The notes under the pieces are model-generated. The model was not told the DNA's origin. It did no database searches and worked only from the letters and a program-made list of their open reading frames with translations. Below are positions 1 through 12,211 of a DNA stretch of 64,000 bases, piece after piece; position 1 is the stretch's first letter, and each line of letters starts with the position of its first letter. Source of the stretch: Podospora pseudoanserina (taxonomy: Eukaryota > Ascomycota > Sordariomycetes > Sordariales > Podosporaceae); assembly GCF_035222485.1 (NCBI RefSeq), contig NC_085920.1, forward strand, positions 5,084,001-5,148,000. Reading direction: 5' to 3'. The translations under genes and the position numbers were made by a program.

Positions 1-868
1 CCTACGAGGATACCTTCTCCGGCGCCCGGATCTACCCTGGCAAGGTACGAAATGATTGATTCCCACGATTTCGAACGATGGCGACTTTCCCCCAGACTCC
101 TCCGACTCGACACGGCATGATAATTGGCAAGCTGGGTACAGAGCAGACGCCATGACGCGACCGACGACACGAGGAGTTTAGGGGGGAGATAATCGTCGAC
201 TTTCCGTTTGAACGAGGTGGAAAAACTTGGAATATGAAGCACAAAGGCTAACGCTGGCTCTTTCTCTGCAACAGGGCAAGCTGTACGTCCGTGGCGACAG
301 CAAGATCTTCCGTTTCCAAAACGGCAAATCCGAGTCCCTTTTCCTCCAGCGCAAGAACCCTCGCCGCATCGCCTGGACTGTCCTCTACCGCAGACAACAC
401 AAGAAGGGTATCTCTGAGGTACGACCCCTCCATTCCCTCTCCAAGCTTCGGCTCTCCACAAGCACACACCGGTCGATCCACCTACGCTGGGATAGCTCGC
501 GGGGATTCTATATGAATACAGGACGATGAGGACATGCAGATGGAGGATGGCTATCGAGCAAGACAACGGCATGCTGACACCCATTACAGGAGGTTGCCAA
601 GAAGCGTACTCGCCGCACCGTCAAGTCCCAGCGTGCCATCGTTGGTGCTACCCTCGATGTGATCAAGGAGCGCCGCTCCATGCGCCCCGAGGCCCGCTCT
701 GCTGCTCGCGCTCAGGCCATTAAGGAGGCCAAGGAGAAGAAGGCTGCTTCCGCCGCCGCTAAGAAGTCTGAGAAGGCCAAGGCTGCTGCCAACGCCTCCA
801 AGGGCCGTATCGTCGGCAAGCAGGGTGCTAAGGGTGCGCAGTCCAAGCCTGCCATCCATAGCCGTTAA
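1..868 (+). CDS. RPL24: 60S ribosomal protein L24 (eL24), 5' end missing
   Basis: Structural protein of the large cytosolic ribosomal subunit. The window opens inside the first visible exon (1-44), which reads [14 protein letters not shown]. Introns at 45-274 and 419-589 join it to exons 275-418 and 590-868. The spliced product continues with [13 protein letters not shown] and [10 protein letters not shown]-like eL24 motifs, then the lysine/alanine-rich C-terminal tail typical of the family, ending HSR at 866-868. Only the first few residues lie outside the window. Codon use is strongly biased to C- and G-ending codons, as expected for a highly expressed gene. The two introns are longer (230 and 171 bp) than most in this window. 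Identification is by recognised family sequence; splice sites are read directly. Confidence 0.96.
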
Positions 869-1714
869 GGGGTTACATCTCTGGGTTGGTTGCATTTAGG
901 TCTGGGGTGAAGATGATATTCTATCTTGGGCAAACATAACAAGGGAGAATAGACGAATGGTAACTTCACAACCATCGCACAAAACGGTCTTGCCTGTGAC
1001 CGGGGGGAAACGCGGAGTCGGTCGGTCGGTACTCGGTTTTTTCATTATGCCTGCTCTCTCAAACCTCTCCACGGGGAGGGTTCTTTACTCTTTTTTTGAT
1101 GAATGGACAAGTCACAAGAAAAGCTTGTTCCTTTCTGAAAAAGCCACGGGGCCGGTTGTATGATTGGGTTCCTGCGTAACGGGTATGAAGACGATTTGCA
1201 TGGGTAGCTCACAGAATGCCGACTTATGCATTGGTCTGACATGGGCCGCTTCGCGGGATATTTGAAGTGGTTTTCTGTGTATCGTGATTTTGTTTTTCTT
1301 GTGAATACCACGGGCAGTGGTTTCCCCAGTCCCCCAGCCATGTATAAATTCCCAAACTAAAGGCTTGTTACCACGGAGCACCAGATGACTCTTGGAACAT
1401 GTCGCTCAACCTTGAGCATACTTGCCGTCATGAATCTTTTATAATGTCGAGTAACTGGGTACCATCACAAGTAGATCCATAAAGACCATGAGACTATGAA
1501 CCCGCAAAGCATAGGTTGAGCCGCACCGGATGGGCAATGATTGTTTTAGGGACTCTCTCATTCACGAAGGGTCATAAACTTCAGCCTGGAACATCGAAAG
1601 GGGTCTCAACATTTGAATGTGGGAATCCTTCTAAAATCTATAGTTTCAAACCCACGGTGTTGTTCATAAAACCGACCATGTCCCCTTTTCCAATAATTGG
1701 GCTGGACAGCCACT
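869..1714. other. intergenic, convergent 3' ends
   Basis: This lies between the ends of RPL24 (+) and the peroxiredoxin gene (-). It presumably holds both 3' untranslated regions. I see no further gene or repeat. Confidence 0.6.
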
Positions 1715-2271
1715 TTAAAGTTTAGCAAGAACACCCTCGGCGCCAGTGTTCTCGATGCTGCCTCTAACAGAATCGACCTCGGCGTAGGTGACCTTGCCGT
1801 GGTCAACAACGATGGCGTATCTCAGCGTGCGATCACCCTGAGTCCAGCCGATGCTCTTGGAGAATTCCAGACCGGTGTCGGACATGAATAGCTATTTTCA
1901 CCTGGTTAGCACACCCTTTCTCTCATGTCACGAGAAGGAAGACATACAATAGAATCATCCTTGACACCGTTCGCCTTGCCCCAAGCGGCCATGACCCAGT
2001 GGTCGTTGGAGGCGATGAAGATGACCTGGTCGACGCCCTTGGCCTTGAGGTCGTCCAGCTTGGCGAGGTAGGAGGTCACGTGGGAGACCTGGCAGGTTGG
2101 GGTGAAGGCGCCGGGGACGGCGACGAGGACTACTTTCTTGGAGGCGAATTCTTTGCTGGCGTCGTATTGGATGCCGATGCCGCAGGCGGTGACGTTGAGG
2201 TCGCCGGTGGGGGGGACGTAGGTAAAGGTTACGTTGGGGGGGAAGGAGTCGCCTGCTTTGAGACCGGACAT
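1715..2271 (-). CDS. Prx5/PMP20-type peroxiredoxin with PTS1
   Basis: Thiol peroxidase that reduces hydrogen peroxide and alkyl hydroperoxides. Exon 1 is 2271-1948 and exon 2 is 1891-1715; the 56-bp intron (1892-1947) has a GTATGT donor and a GCTAAC branch sequence. The product is 166 aa, the normal size of the Prx5 subfamily. The peroxidatic cysteine is in VPGAFTPTC (Cys60), followed by the family stretch SNDHWVMAAWGK. It ends in AKL, a recognised variant of the peroxisomal targeting signal 1, so I infer a peroxisomal matrix location like yeast and human PMP20. An upstream in-frame extension is open, but MSGLKAGD at 2271 matches the usual family start. The gene converges on RPL24. Confidence 0.93.
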
Positions 2272-5200
2272 TTTGATGGTTGAAAGGGGGTTGTGTTGTG
2301 AGGAGAAAACTGGATTTGGGATGGGATAGGTGAGTGGTGGTGGTTGATGTTGGGATGTTCGGGATGGTAAATAAATAGGGGAGGTGGTGGTCAACGGGGA
2401 GACGGTGGGGGTGAGTGAATATCAAATTGGAGGGGTAGGAACGAGGTGTTGGTATGGTGGGTACGGGAGTTGCAAGTTACTACTCTGTTTCTGCTACGTT
2501 CTAGAAGATGAGGATACAACTCTTCAGACGGGAGAGAGAGACATACAGTTAAGGTTACACAAAACTTTTATATATGAGCCATGGTTTGGAATTATACCTC
2601 GCTGTTATGGCGGGAGACGGAAGTTTGCATTATGATTGACTGAGCTCGCCGGTGTCCGCTTGCCTTCGGCATGCCCCCTCCCTGCCCCGCGCAGCTGTCA
2701 CACATGTTAAGTCCGGCCTGTGCTGCAGAGAAATCGGGAAATATTGCGCAATCGGTGTGGAAGATGAGCACGAGTTTCAGATGAGTGAAGATTGACACTT
2801 CCATACTCCCTGTTTGAAATGTTACTCTTCAACTCAATTTCTTGAAGGGGATATGTTGGAAAACATCAGATGAACTCCGGGTGCTCCCATACCTCTTCGG
2901 GGCGGAACCGGAGAGTTTTGATATTGAAGCCACCTAGCCCCACCGGATCTGCCGGCGAGCTTTCTATTGTGCTAACAGCCATTTCAACCATACCAAGTCG
3001 CCAAATCCCACAGCCGAAGTGATAGTACGGTATTTCATGTAATATTCTACGGTTCACAATCTACAAATATCAGTCGGTCTCGCGCAGATAGACTTTGCGG
3101 CGGGGGGCGGGCCGGGGGGCATGCGGGGTGGTGGTGACGTCAATCGCCAATTGCCGTTCTCGGCCCCGGCTCCGGCCCGGATGCTGGTCAGCGGACCACA
3201 GACAGATTGGAATCCCTTTCCACTGAATCGAGCCGGGAGTTTGTATCCTTGATTCGGCCACCTTTACATCTGTTGGCCTATAGAACATATACACTACCCA
3301 TGACCTTCCGGCCTTGCGTCTTGCGTAGCCATGTCTGTTATATCATCCGTTGCCATCAAGATGGTACCTGAAGCACAATACCGCCACAGACGCTTACAAA
3401 TATATATGGTAGCTTGGCAATCTTGCCTGAATGGCTAGGTAGACTGCCCTTCTATTTCCCAGGTAAGTTGATCGGGCAAGACAATGAGCTGATACCCAAA
3501 AGGCTCCTCAGATCAAACAGAAAGCGAGGTAGCGAGAGAGACCGGGCCAGTAGACTCTGGAAAGTCCTGAATCCTGGCAGTCCAAAAACCAGACCTCGAC
3601 CAGCCGAAATATCGCCAAGTGACCTTTTTGTAAGCATATGATAGATCACCTAGGCTAGAATCAAAAGAGCGAGCCAAGCTGTCATATGTGGCCGTTGCGT
3701 CTAGTCCGCCACTGAAGCTGCAAGACAGAGCTGTCAAGGAATGCCCTCTAGCCACGTACAGTTAGAGAAGATGTTCGGAAGTCAAGTAAGGGTAATTGTT
3801 GCGTTTGCCCAGAACTATCAACGTCCAACTGCATTATGCTAGTTGCTATTCATCGGTTAGGACGAAGCTGTTACTTTGGGTTCAGTGACTATGTGAGACC
3901 ACAGAAGGCAAACGGAAGAGGGACTATGCTTGAACGTAGAAAGGTCTGTCTTCGAGGGATATCCTGAGGCCTCTGCAGACTTCATCGAGGCCTCAATCGG
4001 ATGGCTGGACCTATTTTCAAAGGGTCCTGTTACAAAAGCAACGGCAATAGATGAGGGGCACGCTGCCGCCCACTTCGCAAAAGGTCCAGTCAGCCGAAAA
4101 AAAGCAAGTGTTGGATACAAAAATGACAGACTTTGCTGCGGCCGAGAGAGGGTCTCGATGTTCGATACAATTGCTGCTCAGACATTCCAGTCCTGCAGCC
4201 ACTATCACCCACCTGCTTCCTCTGGAAAGTAGGTGGTTGAAGCTGCGAGGGACGGGTCGACATCCGTACCAAAGCTTTGGTCTAGAGAATCTTCGTCAGG
4301 TCAATTTGCGCTGACAGATGCGGGCAGTGCTAATGAGATGGGGACGAACACGCGGGGTGGTTTCTCATCCGTAATCTCCCCAAGGCACGCAAATTCAAAA
4401 TACGGTTCAAAGCTTGGTGGGAATTTTTGGAGGTCGGCGATCCACTCCAGCCACAACTGGCAGCTCAGATCTCGAGACGGGAGGATGGATCTTGCTGGCC
4501 GTTTGATCTCTTAACTCTGATTGGATCAAAACCCCACGACAAGACTTTGTGGAGCCGAACAGATTCATGATTTTCGACAGGGATGGCTCAGGCCGGAGCT
4601 TACGCTGAGAGCTTCCCCCCTGTCCAGAGACTGGGCAATCACTTCCCGAGTTGGACTGTGAAGAGTCAACTTCGACGCTTCTCGAGTGTCTCTGCAACTG
4701 AGATTTTTCTCTGCTGCATGACATTGGACCAACCAGAGTCAAAAATGCAATGCAATCACTGCATGAGAACGGGACGAGGCACGAGACAAGCGTCCTGTCA
4801 AGTCGGAACGAAACTACGATTTTCCTCTCCATCACAAGACTTCCTTGTCTGCATCATCTGCCAGCATCGCGAAGACCATCGGCCGTCATTTTCTCAGTGT
4901 TGCACCAATACTCTTGGCATCTAATCTTTCCAGCCTCGGGTTCGTATGTAAGAACCCAGCAAGAGCCAGCACGACTCCATACCAGTTGGCCATCCTTGAC
5001 TTACACTAGGGACTGAGAACTTCTCACTCAAGAGAGAGCACTTGAGACACATTCAAGTCGAGACCAAAGTCGGCTCAGCCGTGTTCAATACAAGCCTCCT
5101 CTATTGTCTAAGATATCAGCCGGGACTCGGCAGAGATGACCGGAGGCCCAGACAAGGCTCTCGATATGATTCTCAGGTTCCAATCGGGCGGGTTTCCAGG

Positions 5201-5891
5201 ACGGAAACTGATCGTGACGTTGGTGTTTCATCCAATCACGATAGGAGTCTGTGTGTTGATCACATCCGATTCGGGACATCCAAGGTCGAGGCCCGCCAAA
5301 TTGCTTTTTTCATCCTATCTCGCAACCTCTCCGGCCCCTGTCCATGATATCTTGTCCCTGGTGGCGTTTCCCTCCATCTAACCTCCGAGTCTCCCTCAAT
5401 TCACCTCGAGCTAGCATTATGAAGACCAATGGGCATCCAGAGTCGATACGGGAAGCCCCGCGGTGAATTGGAAACACTTGCAGCTGTCCTTGTGAAAGCC
5501 ACTTAGCAATGCCCACCAACCAAGACGGAAGCAAGAAGTATCATCCCCTGCTTTTGCAGCATGTTGAGAGGGGATTAGAATGACGGAGTCGAGTGAATCA
5601 GAGTATATGAGCAGGCCCCCGTCCGCACTCAAACCCTCTTACTCTGTAACCAGCGCTCTATCAGCAAGTCACTAGAGCACCTTTCCACCCCTTGTCTTGC
5701 CCCTTCCCAGTTGACGTTATTGTCCACAACTGACTCACTCCTTTGAAGCTCACATTGACCTTGTTGATCTGCCCCAAGGTCGAAGGTGTCAAGGCCTACC
5801 CAAGTTGTTGAAGACGCTCATTCTTTCTCCTCCCTGTCTACTTCACCATTTGTTCCAGGTTCACACGCCTTGGTTGCTACATTCGTTCAAC
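2272..5891. other. 3.6 kb gene-poor intergenic region
   Basis: The 5' flank of the peroxiredoxin gene and the promoter side of the RGS gene share this stretch. Short ORFs occur in all frames, but none has a recognisable domain, a consistent codon bias or a convincing exon chain. I see no repeat or RNA gene. The pyrimidine-rich 5700-5890 segment fits a fungal promoter and leader. Confidence 0.5.
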
Positions 5892-7420
5892 ATGGCAATC
5901 ATAAACCTGTTACCCTTGAACTATCGGCGGCCAGCCTTGGTCGAAAGACCAGCAACAGGCGCCAGTCAAGTTTCGACACAGCAGTCTGAAGAGGGATCTG
6001 TCAATCAAGGTGACACATCCTTGAAGTCGATCAGGTCGGGCAGCTCAGGAGGTATCCCGCCGCCTCTCAGCTTTGATCGTATCATCGAAGGGGGCACCTG
6101 CCCTGTAAGATTCTTCAATTACGGCCCTTCAGACATCTGCTAACATGAAGTCCTCAGCCTTGTACCGTTCGTGACTTCATGAACTATCTCATCTACGTCG
6201 AGCGCTCTGCCGAAAACCTCCAATTTTTCCTATGGTACCGCGACTTTGAGAAGCGCTTCAACGAAGCTCAAACAGCGGACCTCACCCTCGCACCAGAATG
6301 GACCCTGGCGATGGAGGAAGAAGCCGTTGCCCGTATCAAGAAGGAGCAGGCGGAGAAGGCCCGCGTCAAGCCCCCCAAGTCTGTCAGCCCAGCCGTGGCT
6401 GAAATCTTCAAGGGCACCGACTTTGAGAAGCCCATCCAGAAGCCCTCCGTGGCCACCACCATTGCCACGACCCCCATAAGCCCCCTGGCAGCAAGCAACG
6501 GTGGGGATCCGTTTGGTACCCCCCCTCGCACCCCCTCAGACCGTGGTCATCACTACCCTAATTCAACCACAGCGACAACCTACAACACTGCCGCCAACGA
6601 AGCCTTTGCGCTGGCTGGGCTCAAGGCCCCATTCACGGTTCAGCCGTTCAGGGTCGAGTTGGACAGGATCATCGTGACGTATATCATGTCCGGCAGCCCA
6701 AGGCAACTCAACCTTTCTGACCGGGAGCAAAAGGCTGTGCTGCAAGCTCTTTGCTTCACCACTCATCCCTCTGCGCTGAGGGTGGTGGTCAGGAGCGTAG
6801 AGTCCACTCTTCGTCAGCAAGCCCACCCCAACTTCATCCGCTGGTCGATTTGCAATGGCAACCCTGTCAGAGTAACATTCGCCCGCTGCCTTGGAGTAGG
6901 CACTATCGCTCTGAGCACCATCGCCGCCATCATCCTCACTTTGTCATCTGCCCCTAGAGGCTTCAGGGCGCTGCCAGCAATAGGGTGGGTGATTGGCGTT
7001 GCAACACTCGTAGCAGCATACAAGGGAATGTGCGTGGTCTTGCATGGCCTCCATCACAGACACGTGAGGCCATGGGAGCTGTTTGCTGTTGACGGGGAGG
7101 ACCATCAGCAGAACGAGAAGGAACAGGATGTGAGGAGTGAAAAGAGTCTGGAGACTGGGAGCAACAGTTTTGAGAATGAGCCGTGGGTGGTCAAGTATGA
7201 GAAAAGGAATTTGATCAGGAAGATTTTTGATAGGGAGGTTTGGTGAGTACTACTACTAAGGGGTGGGTAGGGGCCGGACTAACATGCGTACAGGATTCAG
7301 GAACCGGCGCTCAGACAGATCCAGGACACCATTTTTGTGCAGAGCTTGCTGTTTGCGTTTATTTGCGCGGGGGGGTTGACGGCGATTTTTGTGCCGCTTC
7401 CGGGTGGGAATCTGTTTTGA
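5892..7420 (+). CDS. RGS-domain protein with C-terminal membrane segments (Rax1-like)
   Basis: Predicted regulator of G-protein signalling anchored in a membrane. The exons are 5892-6104, 6158-7242 and 7294-7420, with introns of 53 and 51 bp, giving 474 aa. The RGS fold starts near residue 80 (YVERSAENLQFFLWYRDFEKRF). It is interrupted by a low-complexity Pro/Thr/Lys linker of about 130 residues and resumes near residue 235 (FRVELDRIIVTYIM, then ALRVVVRSVESTLRQQAHPNF). Three hydrophobic segments follow, near residues 312-334, 338-365 and in the last exon. This order, a split RGS domain then C-terminal membrane helices, resembles yeast Rax1 and Aspergillus RgsC-type proteins. The start is the first ATG in the frame. 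The G-alpha partner cannot be told from sequence. Confidence 0.85.
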
Positions 7421-8358
7421 ATACGATGATGTGCAGTCGTATAAGCAAGGGGATTGGGGTATGTCTGGGGAAAACACGGAGTATGTATGACTTGTAACAC
7501 TATCAACTCGGACCTCGAAAAAGCACAAGCGATCTGGGAAAGCTGGGGAATCTGGGGGTTTGGCTTTATATGGTATCGGGGATATGGGTCCCAGGTTCAA
7601 AAATGACGTGACGTGGCGACGGGTATGATTGTGTCTGTAGCTAACATAAGGCCGGTTTCGAACTTTGGTCTTGGCTTGGGAAATTCAACAACAGTGAGCA
7701 AAACAAGACGCAAAGTCCCAACTCAACCGAGAGCTCGGAGACGGAGCCATTCTTAGCCCCAACGGCGACCTCGATGAATTTGGAGTTGGGGACAGAGCGG
7801 TGCTGCGGTGCTGCGGTGCTGTCAGACGAATGCTGCAGACGACCGAGGCTCCCGACGGCCGAACAATGCCTCGGGGCTGGCTCGTACAGCTGGAAATGTT
7901 GTGGCGCGAACCGAGTCGTTTGTCAGATGATAGCACCAGACTTTCTTTCTCAATGGGAGAATGGATGGAGGGGTTGGCTTGGCGGCGTTAAAACAGTGGC
8001 CAGAACTCGGCATTTTTCTCCTTTGGGGGCGTGACCTCGGGCGAATGGGCAGGCAATGCGGGCGCGGGAAGGGAGGGGGCGCGCCTTATCGATAACCCGA
8101 CTTTCTGGCTTTTGAGCCGTGGGACCGGACCACTGCGGGCGCTGCAGGCTCAAAACTCGCCAGGATGAGCGTGCGGGATGAGTTCTACGAAGTAATTCTG
8201 AGCATTCCGGAAAATAAAAAGGTTGAGCGCTCTACAGCGCGAATAAAAACTCCGCTTCCGATGGCCCCTTTCATTGACACGTTGATGCCTCCCTGAACTC
8301 ACCTTCCCATCGCTGTTTCAATTCTCCTGATGGGAGAGCACCCCCCGACCACCGAACC
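7421..8358. other. intergenic region before pantothenate kinase
   Basis: It holds the RGS gene's 3' end, a small 8-bp tandem repeat (listed separately) and the GC-rich upstream region of the kinase gene. I see no further gene. Confidence 0.5.
7797..7820. repeat. 8-bp microsatellite, three perfect copies
   Basis: Three perfect head-to-tail copies of GCGGTGCT lie in intergenic DNA. No function is implied. Confidence 0.9.
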
Positions 8359-10067
8359 ATGCCGAACGATATCTACCAGGCCGATGCCCCGCTGCTTTCC
8401 GGAGACGTGAAGGCGGCCGTGGGCGAAGAGGCCCGGGAGCACGGAGCACACGCCCCGACCGATGGCAACATCCTCTCATCGCTTGTCATCCCGAACGAAG
8501 TTCCTCCTGTCCACGGCCGTCGCGAAAGGTCCGGCACCGTCTGCATTGCCGAAATCGACGAGACGCTGAGCCATCCTGGCTCGGTGCGCATCAACGTCAA
8601 GGGCGCATTCATCGTCGACCAGGACAGCAGCACCCCGACGCACTCCGATGACGGCCGGAGCGGATCCCCCGGCCGGTCGCCAGTCCGGCACGAGACCCAG
8701 GATATTCGGCTGCCGAACCACACTGCCGTCGTGAGCCATATCGCCATTGATGTAGGCTCTGCGACCCCTGAAATTCACAATGATGTCATCTTGCTGATTG
8801 GTCATTCCAGATTGGTGGTTCCCTTGCCAAGCTTGTCTACTTCTCCCGAGAGGCTCACTCGACCGAACCGGGCGGACGGCTCAACTTCCAGAGTTTTGAG
8901 ACGGATCATATAGATGATTGCCTCGAGTTTATGCGCAAGCTGAAGCGCAGGTACCAGCGGGCCAACGGGGCCAACAGCCCACCGGCGTCTGAACTCTGTG
9001 TCATGGCGACAGGAGGCGGCGCCTACAAGTTCTACGACAAGATCCGAGAGGTGCTCGGCGTCGATGTCTTGAGGGAAGATGAAATGGAATGCCTGATCAT
9101 TGGCCTTGATTTCTTCATCAACGAGATCCCACGTGAGGTCTTCACCTACTCGGAAGAACATCCCATGCAGTTCGTGGAGCCAGGAGACAATGTATACCCA
9201 TACCTCCTTGTCAACATTGGTTCTGGCGTATCATTCCTCAAAGTTTCCGGACCCCGGGAATATGAGCGTGTTGGCGGTACTTCACTAGGAGGTGGCACTC
9301 TATGGGGTCTCCTGAGTCTCCTTACCGGTGCGCGCACATTCGACGAAATGCTGGACCTTGCCTCTGAAGGTGATAACAGCAACGTGGACATGCTCGTCGG
9401 CGACATCTACGGCACCGACTACGGCAAGATTGGCCTGAAGAGCACCACCATCGCCAGCTCGTTTGGTAAAGTCTTCCGCAAGAAGCGGCAAGCCGAGACC
9501 GAAGCCGAAGACAGCGGCGGCCTTGCTCACAAGGATCAACTCCACCATCGCCAACAACAACCCCGTACCCACAATGGCGTGCACACCCCACCACTTCTAG
9601 ACGAAGACGTGGAACAGCCCGAGCCGCAACTATCAGACTTCATGTCCAAAGACCCCAGCCGCCCCTTTTCGTCAGCCGACATCTCCAGGTCACTGCTGTA
9701 CGCTATCAGCAACAACATTGGCCAGATCGCCTACCTCCAAAGCCAGATCCACGGGCTGTCTCACATTTACTTTGGCGGCTCATTCATCCGCGGCCACCCC
9801 CAAACGATGAACACCCTCAGCTACGCCATCAAGTTCTGGAGCAAGGGGGCCAAGCAGGCCTACTTCTTGCGCCATGAGGGCTACCTCGGTGCTGTGGGTG
9901 CGTTCCTCAAGAGACAGCCCCGGAACTGGGGTAGAAGGGGATCGTTTGAGGAGGCCGCGCTGGAGCTCAGAATGCGGGCGCGGACGAGAAGTGTGGATTC
10001 TATCCCCGAGGAGGTAATATCCTCTGTGGATGATAAGCTCAGTGGAGGCGAGGAAGTTGCTGCTTGA
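8359..10067 (+). CDS. pantothenate kinase (eukaryotic type II)
   Basis: Catalyses ATP-dependent phosphorylation of pantothenate, the first step of coenzyme A synthesis. Exons 8359-8751 and 8811-10067 give 549 aa; the 59-bp intron uses a GTAGGC donor. The N-terminal ~125 residues are a poorly conserved, charged extension. The ASKHA kinase core begins at the splice junction with HIAID-IGGSLAKLVYF, the phosphate-1 loop, followed by TGGGAYKF, the NIGSGVSFLKV phosphate-2 motif and RVGGTSLGGGTLWGL, all typical of eukaryotic PanK. A hydrophilic Glu/His/Gln-rich insert (about residues 354-415) separates these from the C-terminal HIYFGGSFIRGHPQTM adenosine motif. It is longer than animal PanKs because of the N-terminal extension and the insert. 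The start is the first ATG after a long upstream non-coding stretch. Confidence 0.95.
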
Positions 10068-10829
10068 TGATGGAAAGTCTTTTTCTGTTGTTGTGCGGAG
10101 CATTAAAACATTTTGACAAGCTGGGCGTTTTGGGGGTTTGGTTGTTTGACGAGCGTATACTTGTTGTACTACTGCTTTCTGTAATGGTGTTTCTTCTTTG
10201 GGACGGCGGCGACGGTGGCACAGACCTGATTCTTTTTCTTCCTCTCCTTCTCCTTCTTGCTGAGGCCACAGGCGATACCTGCCTGGAAGGGGTTGTTCTT
10301 GGATGTAAGATTCTTGTCTTTTTTTTTTTTTTTTTGGGGGTTTGTGAAGAGTGGCAACCCGTTTTAGAGAGATACCTTATTCGTGTAGTAGCTTCGTTGT
10401 TTATCACCTTTTTGGATGTTGATACCAAGAAGAAACAGAAAGGCATATTTACAATTTTTTCACCATGCATCTTCTTTGAGTGATGTGTCGCCGAATCAAT
10501 CAGTCATCCATCAAAAAAGTCAAATGTAAATTGCAAGTTCAGTATAAACTCCATTCCCCCTACCGTGCTTCCCTTTTCCGCTTTTCCCTCCGTTCTTTCT
10601 CGCCCACCACCGACCAACCAACCACACACCACCATCTTCCACGTTTTATGGGTAATTGTACAGATACAATTTCCTCACATCTTCCTCCCACGCCAAAAAA
10701 AATGAACAAAGAGACCATCGTTTGTTACACACACACACTTGCTATTAGTGCACGCGTTTTCACACTGCCCCCCATACAACCAAAAGCTTCTCCATATCCC
10801 CCTCCTGCAGCACGCCTCGCTCCTTCCCT
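10068..10829. other. intergenic, convergent 3' ends, with T17 tract
   Basis: It lies between the 3' ends of pantothenate kinase (+) and MPC2 (-). It includes a T17 homopolymer at 10319-10335 and, on the minus strand at 10169-10335, a small lysine-rich ORF with unusually biased codons that is reported as a finding. Otherwise nothing was seen. Confidence 0.5.
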
Positions 10830-11458
10830 CTATGAAGACTTGTGCTTAATAGCCTCCTTGGCCTCCTTGACCGCCTCCTTGGCCTCGCCGACCTCCTCCG
10901 CGAGCTTCTTCTGGGCCTGGTGGTGGAGGAAGATGCGGCTGCACTGGATCACGCCGACGCATCCGAGGAAAAAGTTGACTGCGGCGAGGCTGAATATGGG
11001 TGCATGTTAGCGTTTTGCGGGTATAGGGAAAGGGAGGGGGGGAGGAAAGCTTACAGGTAGTTCTTGGGCTTGATGATCAAGCACCATCTCGTCCAGATGA
11101 TGCCGGTGGTCGTGAGGGCGGCGTTTTGGGTCAGGGAGAGGGACTCGGCGGGGCGGGCAAAGTCTGAGACGCCGACGAGGACGAGGCCCCATTTCATCAT
11201 TGGTGCCCTGGCGGGGAGAGAGGATGTATTAGTGACTGATTTGGATCGCGGGGGGAAGTTGATTTCGGGGCAAACATACCAAAAGTGCACAGTCTTGGGA
11301 CCCTTCTCGCTCTTCCAGAACTGCTGCATCCATGACTCTGGCGCGGCATTGGCCGTGGACTCGGTAGACTGGAAGCGGCGGGTGGTCTTGGAGGCGTTTT
11401 GCTGGAAGAAGGTGCGGGCGCGGAAGGCTGGGCGGGAGGCGCGGAAGATGGTGGACAT
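10830..11458 (-). CDS. MPC2: mitochondrial pyruvate carrier subunit 2
   Basis: Subunit of the inner-membrane heterodimer that imports pyruvate. Exons on the minus strand are 11458-11280, 11207-11055 and 10989-10830 (introns of 72 and 65 bp), giving 163 aa. After a basic presequence-like N terminus (MSTIFRASRPAFRARTFFQQ), the core reads KTVHFW-APMMKWGLVLVGVSDFARPAE, then TTTGIIWTRWCLIIKPKNY and AAVNFFLGCVGVIQCSR. The FWAPxxKWG and DxARP motifs identify the MPC2/MPC3 type rather than MPC1. The C terminus is an amphipathic Glu/Lys/Ala helix with repeated KEA units. An in-frame Met-like start 12 codons upstream is possible but less family-like. Confidence 0.95.
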
Positions 11459-12211
11459 TTTGACGACGGTATTGCTAATTGCGCAAACTTTCAACGGAGG
11501 TGAGGTCGGGGGTGGGAAAGGTGCTCGTCGTCAGGGGTGGTGATGACGGGGGTTGGGAAGTATTAAGGTTCGGTCGGGTCGGGAGGTCGTCGGGGGACGG
11601 AATCAATTCAAAGAGGTGTAGGGTGTGGACTCCGGTCACCGGCGGGCGGGAGAGATGGAATTTATTTTGAACCCAGGGATTTTTCTTATGTCAGTTGTTA
11701 GTTAAGGAAAATCTACGATGGATTGGAGGCAAGACAAGTTGACATATGGGGAGCACGGACTGGACGTAATAGGACGAAGAGAGATAATTCAATCCCTCGT
11801 GACTCTTGCCCAAAGACAGCTTCGCAAGTTGAACCTCCGGTGGTGAGCTGGACAGCGATGCGAACAAGGCTCTCGCTGGCAGTCGGCCAACGCGCCGTGG
11901 GTCCGTTGGGGAATCCGGGGATAAGAATTTCTGGCTGGCCTCTCTTGTCTGGTCCGTGCACCACTCAGGCTTTGTGCAACCACCCCTCGAAGTTATGCAC
12001 ACTGTTTTATGCAGCGCAGGAAGTTAAGAGGTGCAGCGTTGCAAACAACTTGCGCCAGCAGCAAGAGCTCCATTTTGAATCAATCGAGCCTCCACGACCC
12101 GCGAAAGCCCACTTGCTTGTTGCCCTGGGGCCGGACAGCAAACGACAACAACAAAACGAACCAATCGAGCGACTAGTTTCCCTTCCGTTTTCATATACAG
12201 AGCATATCAAG
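11459..12211. other. divergent promoter region, MPC2 / NDUFA2
   Basis: The 5' ends of two nuclear genes for mitochondrial inner-membrane proteins face each other across 753 bp. This could hold two separate promoters or a shared one. No coding exon was recognised. Confidence 0.5.

Noticed and set aside
5731-5737. TGACTCA upstream of the RGS gene
   Set aside because: The 7-mer should occur several times by chance in 64 kb, and an RGS gene is not an expected CPC-1 target.
10064-10483. 139-codon plus-strand ORF after the PanK stop
   Set aside because: It is Leu/Phe/Val-rich owing to T-rich 3' DNA, including the T17 tract, and lies in the 3' untranslated region.
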